DNA of 64,000 bases from Sphaerochaeta associata (lineage in GTDB: Bacteria > Spirochaetota > Spirochaetia > Sphaerochaetales > Sphaerochaetaceae), in contig NZ_CP094929.1 in assembly GCF_022869165.1 (NCBI RefSeq), positions 1-64,000 on the forward strand, in the 5' to 3' direction. The position numbers and the translations under genes were made by a program. Positions 60,982 to 64,000 of the stretch are shown in pieces. Position 1 is the stretch's first letter. Each line of letters begins with the position of its first letter. The notes under the pieces were generated by a model. It did not search any database. It was given only the letters and a program-made list of their open reading frames with translations, and had not been told where the DNA came from.

Positions 60982-61799
60982 TGGATATCCAGGCATTACA
61001 GGATATATCGCTGTCCCTTCGACGTGATGTGGTTGAAATGGTCTATCGCACCAAGGACGGGCATCCCAGCCCAAGCTTCTCGGTCGCCGACATCATCACC
61101 GCCCTCTACTTTGAAATCATGCGCTTGGACCCTTCCAATCCTGACTGGGAGGACCGCGACCGCTTTGTCCTCTCCAAAGGCCACAGCTGCCCAGTTCTCT
61201 ATGCCGCTCTCGCCAAGAAAGGGTACTTCCCCCGCGAGGAGTTGTTTACGCTGCGCTACCTCAACAGTCATCTGCAGGGACATCCCTATGCCCCCAAGAC
61301 CAAAGGCTTGGATGCCACAACCGGTTCACTGGGAAACGGGGTATCGATCGGTCTGGGTATGGCCTTGGCTGCCAGGATTCGCAGGAAGGACTACCAAGTC
61401 TATGCCATCACCGGAGACGGTGAGCTCGGCGAAGGCATGATTTGGGAGGCTGCGATGGCTGCCAGCCATCATAAGGCTTCAAATTTGACCGTTTTCATCG
61501 ATAACAACAACTATCAGAGCGGTGGAACCGTAGGTGAAGTCTCAGGACCCTATCCGATCGAGGACAAGTGGCAGGCTTTCGGTTGGCATGTCCAGACGAT
61601 CGACGGACACGACATCGCACAGATTCTGAAAGCTGTAGAGAACGCCCGTCTGGTCAACGACAAGCCCTCGGCCATCGTCTGCAAGACGGTGAAAGGCAAC
61701 GGCGTCTCCTTCATGGTGGGGGAAAATTCGTGGCATAAGCGTGTTTATACTGATGAAGAGTACAAGCAGGCCATCAAAGAGTTGGGAGGAGCAGTATGA
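60981..61799 (+). CDS. Transketolase-like N-terminal subunit
   Basis: The 272-residue protein is the thiamine-diphosphate half of a split transketolase. It has the TPP motif GDGELGEGMIWEAAMAAS ending in FIDNNNY. Partner residues lie on the next gene, which overlaps by four bases. Such pairs serve in pentose and branched-sugar catabolism (for example apulose-4-phosphate transketolases). The substrate here is unknown. Confidence 0.92.
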   Translation: MDIQALQDISLSLRRDVVEMVYRTKDGHPSPSFSVADIITALYFEIMRLDPSNPDWEDRDRFVLSKGHSCPVLYAALAKKGYFPREELFTLRYLNSHLQGHPYAPKTKGLDATTGSLGNGVSIGLGMALAARIRRKDYQVYAITGDGELGEGMIWEAAMAASHHKASNLTVFIDNNNYQSGGTVGEVSGPYPIEDKWQAFGWHVQTIDGHDIAQILKAVENARLVNDKPSAIVCKTVKGNGVSFMVGENSWHKRVYTDEEYKQAIKELGGAV

Positions 61800-62746
61800 G
61801 CACCGTTGACAGCACAAGAATTGGATTTCGTGACGCTCTGCTGAAATTGGCCACCGAGCGCGAGGATGTGGTCTTTGTCTCCACCGACTCCCTCAAGGTA
61901 GTGAAAGGCGAACCCTTCTTGGAACAGTTTCCCGACCGGGTTGTGGAGCTGGGAATCTCGGAACAGAACGGAGTGGGTGTTTGCAGCGGTCTCGCCGCCA
62001 GCGGCCTCCTTCCTTATATATGTACCTATGCTGGGTTTCTGACGATGAGAGCCTGCGAGCAGATGCGCACCTTCGTCTCTTATCCGAACCTCAAGGTTCG
62101 GTTTGTCGGAGCCAACGGAGGTCTGCACGGGGGCAACCGTGAAGGGGTTTCCCATCAGTTCATCGAGGATGTAGGCATTCTCAGGGGTATGCCGAACTTC
62201 ACCATCCTCTGTCCGGCCGACGGAGGACAGGTGTATGAGGCGATGCTGGCAAGTGCCGATATCGACGGGCCTGTCTACATTCGCATCGGCAGCGGCCGTG
62301 AGGACAAGGTGTTCCCCGACGGAACCCCGTTCCCTATGGGAAAAATCCGCACCCTCGTAGATGAAGGAAACGATGTAGCCCTGCTTGCCCATGGGTTTGT
62401 GCTGGGTCGCGTCCTTGAGGCCGCCAAGAAGCTCAAGGAGGAAGGCATCAAGGCCAAGGTGGTTGAGGTGGCTACGATCAAGCCGTTGGACAAGGAAGGA
62501 CTTGCAGAAGTCCTGAACGCCACCGGTTGTGCGGTGACTGTGGAGGACCATACGATCATCAACGGTCTCGGTAGTGCCGTCGCCGAGGTGATCGCAGAGG
62601 GAGCCCCGGCACACCTGATCCGTCTTGGACTGCAGGATGTCTACGGGGAGTCCGGGTTCCCCGAGGAGCTGCTTGATGCCTATGGCATGCGCGTTGAAGA
62701 TATTGTCAGCGCAGCCAAAAAGGCCATGTCACGGAAAAAACTGTAA
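61796..62746 (+). CDS. Transketolase-like C-terminal subunit
   Basis: The 316-residue protein has the pyrimidine-binding domain (VELGISEQNGVGVCSGLA with the catalytic Glu) and a C-terminal transketolase domain (VVEVATIKPLDKEGL). It completes the enzyme with the previous subunit. The ATG overlaps the previous stop. Forty-seven bases separate it from the TRAP binding protein. Confidence 0.92.
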   Translation: MSTVDSTRIGFRDALLKLATEREDVVFVSTDSLKVVKGEPFLEQFPDRVVELGISEQNGVGVCSGLAASGLLPYICTYAGFLTMRACEQMRTFVSYPNLKVRFVGANGGLHGGNREGVSHQFIEDVGILRGMPNFTILCPADGGQVYEAMLASADIDGPVYIRIGSGREDKVFPDGTPFPMGKIRTLVDEGNDVALLAHGFVLGRVLEAAKKLKEEGIKAKVVEVATIKPLDKEGLAEVLNATGCAVTVEDHTIINGLGSAVAEVIAEGAPAHLIRLGLQDVYGESGFPEELLDAYGMRVEDIVSAAKKAMSRKKL

Positions 62747-62793
62747 CGGTTTCCGGGTATACCGGAGTTCGTATAAAAAAGGAGAACATTGTT

Positions 62794-63816
62794 ATGAAGA
62801 AAAGGATTATCGCATTACTGCTCGTTGTTTCCTTGGTTGGTGTGCTGTTTGCCGCAGGGCAGGCTGAAGCTAGCGGACCTACCGCCGCCAAACCCTTGGT
62901 GCTCCGGTATGCGCACATGAACCCCGCTTCCAGCCCGAATGGACTGCAGGCAACCTACTTTGCCGACAAGATCGCCGAGAAGACCGGCGGCGCCATCAAG
63001 ATCGAGGTGTATCCTGCAAGCCAGCTTGGTTCCATTTCTGAAATGGCCGAGGCTGTATCCATGGGCTCGATCGCCATGCACCACAACACCTACGGAGGTC
63101 TTCAGCCCCTGCTCAACGACCTGGGCCTGTTTGACACCCCGTATCTGTATCGTGACGTCGACCACCTCTTGAAGGCCACCGATCCCGAGACCTCTCCGGC
63201 CTTGAAGGAACTGAACCAGAAGCTCATCGACACCAGAGGAGTGAGAATCCTTTACTCCTTCTATTTCGGTACCCGTGAGCTTACTGCAAACCACGCTGTC
63301 TACTCCCCCAAGGATTTGGCAGGCAAGAAAATCCGTGCCATTCCCTCTCCCATTTATCTGGCAGCGGTCGAAGGCATGGGTGCAGTAGCAGTGCCCATCG
63401 ACTGGGCTGAAGTCCCCGTGGCTCTTTCCACCGGCGTAGCCGACGGACAGGAGAACCCGGTAAGCACCTTGGTCACCAGCAATATCTACGAAGTGCAGAA
63501 GTTTGCCATGATGACCGACCATATCATGGGTTCCGAACCTGTGGTTATCAACGAGAAGGTCTGGCAGGGCTTGAGTGCCGAGCATAAGAAGATTTTTACC
63601 GAAGTGGCACGCGAGACCCGCGATTGGGCTTCCAACTATGTGCTGCAGAATGAGGCCAAGGATGTGCAGACCCTCAAGGACAAGGGCATGAAGATCATCA
63701 CCAAGGCAGACGGGCTGAAGGTTGATGAGTTCCGCGCCTCTGTTTCAAAAGTGGTGAATGATCGCTTCGGCGCTGCCTGGGGCAAGTACTATGAGATGAT
63801 TGCCGCTGTTAAGTAA
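62794..63816 (+). CDS. dctP: TRAP transporter substrate-binding protein
   Basis: The 340-residue DctP-type protein binds a solute outside the inner membrane for the TRAP permease. It has a signal peptide (KKRIIALLLVVSLVGVLFAAGQAEA) and the DctP segments LRYAHMNPASSP and EGMGAVAVPIDWAEVPVALSTGVADGQENP. An Arg in AGKKIRAIPSPIY is the usual carboxylate-binding site, so an acidic sugar or organic acid is likely. AAAAAAGGAG precedes the ATG. A strong hairpin follows before dctQ. Confidence 0.93.
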   Translation: MKKRIIALLLVVSLVGVLFAAGQAEASGPTAAKPLVLRYAHMNPASSPNGLQATYFADKIAEKTGGAIKIEVYPASQLGSISEMAEAVSMGSIAMHHNTYGGLQPLLNDLGLFDTPYLYRDVDHLLKATDPETSPALKELNQKLIDTRGVRILYSFYFGTRELTANHAVYSPKDLAGKKIRAIPSPIYLAAVEGMGAVAVPIDWAEVPVALSTGVADGQENPVSTLVTSNIYEVQKFAMMTDHIMGSEPVVINEKVWQGLSAEHKKIFTEVARETRDWASNYVLQNEAKDVQTLKDKGMKIITKADGLKVDEFRASVSKVVNDRFGAAWGKYYEMIAAVK

Positions 63817-63832
63817 GTATAAGTAACTGGTG

Positions 63833-63860
63833 GTGGATGGAAAGAAATCTTTCCATCCAC
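63833..63860 (+). other. 12-bp hairpin between dctP and dctQ
   Basis: GTGGATGGAAAG and CTTTCCATCCAC form a perfect 12-bp stem with a 4-base loop and no T-run after it. Such stems often protect the binding-protein mRNA and lower expression of the membrane genes. Confidence 0.7.
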
Positions 63861-63892
63861 GCTCGCCCCTTCTATGAGCAAGGAACAATCCT

Positions 63893-64000
63893 ATGAACAA
63901 CCTCGCAAAAAAGGTGACCAAGGGATATCAGGCGGTGGCAGTGGTTTTCCTGCTGGTACTGTTTCTTTCGGTCTTCATCCAGATTATCATGCGCAACGTA
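63893..64000 (+). CDS. dctQ: TRAP transporter small permease subunit (partial)
   Basis: Only the first 36 codons are in the window. They encode MNNLAKKVTKGYQAVAVVFL and a first membrane helix LVLFLSVFIQIIMRNV, which is the DctQ pattern with the conserved RN after helix 1. AAGGAAC precedes the ATG. Position after dctP supports the call. The gene continues past the end of the window. Confidence 0.85.
   Translation, partial: MNNLAKKVTKGYQAVAVVFLLVLFLSVFIQIIMRNV

Overview
This window looks like the replication-origin end of a spirochaete chromosome, most probably Sphaerochaeta or a close relative. It opens exactly on the dnaA start codon and runs dnaA, oriC, dnaN, recF, dciA, rpmH, rnpA, yidC, khpB. 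The genus call is inference from protein character (anaerobic NrdD/NrdG, MurA with Asp at the fosfomycin Cys position, Feo iron uptake, TRAP transport, TPP-fed two-subunit transketolase, relaxed lipoboxes) and moderate GC; no 16S gene is present. Coding density is high. I see no rRNA, tRNA, CRISPR array, insertion sequence or prophage.

Layout. 1-7.4 kb: replication, ribosome and membrane-insertion cluster. 7.4-10.5 kb: nrdDG behind an NrdR box and a cobalamin riboswitch. 10.5-14.6 kb: metK (minus) with a structured leader, a divergent winged-helix regulator plus MFS exporter, and a PfkB kinase. 14.7-18 kb: murA, a 483-base region with a second set of DnaA boxes, and a membrane diguanylate cyclase. 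18-20.8 kb: feoA-feoA-feoB-Cys-rich peptide with two iron-type operators, followed by a convergent sigma54-activator-like ATPase. 21.9-28.7 kb: rsmE, ctp, lgt, an X-Pro aminopeptidase and gpmI. 28.8-35.7 kb: aldo/keto reductase, membrane proteins, a very large GH13 protein and pth. 35.7-42.2 kb: a methionine block (COG1900/DUF39 protein, NIL-ferredoxin, metH, metF). 42.2-48 kb: nth, a DAHP synthase-prephenate dehydratase fusion, DUF4416, a lipoprotein, sdaA and a secreted unknown. 48-55.6 kb (minus): leuS, a CorC-type protein, and a tight yhhN-corA-GNAT-GNAT/membrane operon. 55.7-60.1 kb: parE-parC-rluA. 60.3-64 kb: a catabolic module of a racemase-like protein, a two-part transketolase and a TRAP transporter that runs off the end.

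Main points of interest. (1) The metK leader folds on paper as a SAM-II-like pseudoknot that begins at the predicted transcription start and can exchange pairing partners with a Shine-Dalgarno hairpin. (2) nrdD carries two stacked controls, NrdR and B12. (3) At least seven genes (lgt, aroF-pheA, leuS, pth, parE, pfkB, the SDF symporter) have a -35/N17-18/-10 promoter whose -10 ends only 6-8 bases before the ATG, implying leaderless mRNAs. (4) A second DnaA-box cluster lies 14.5 kb from oriC. (5) The methionine block would make homocysteine from sulfide by the COG1900/NIL-ferredoxin route and methylate it with MetH/MetF.
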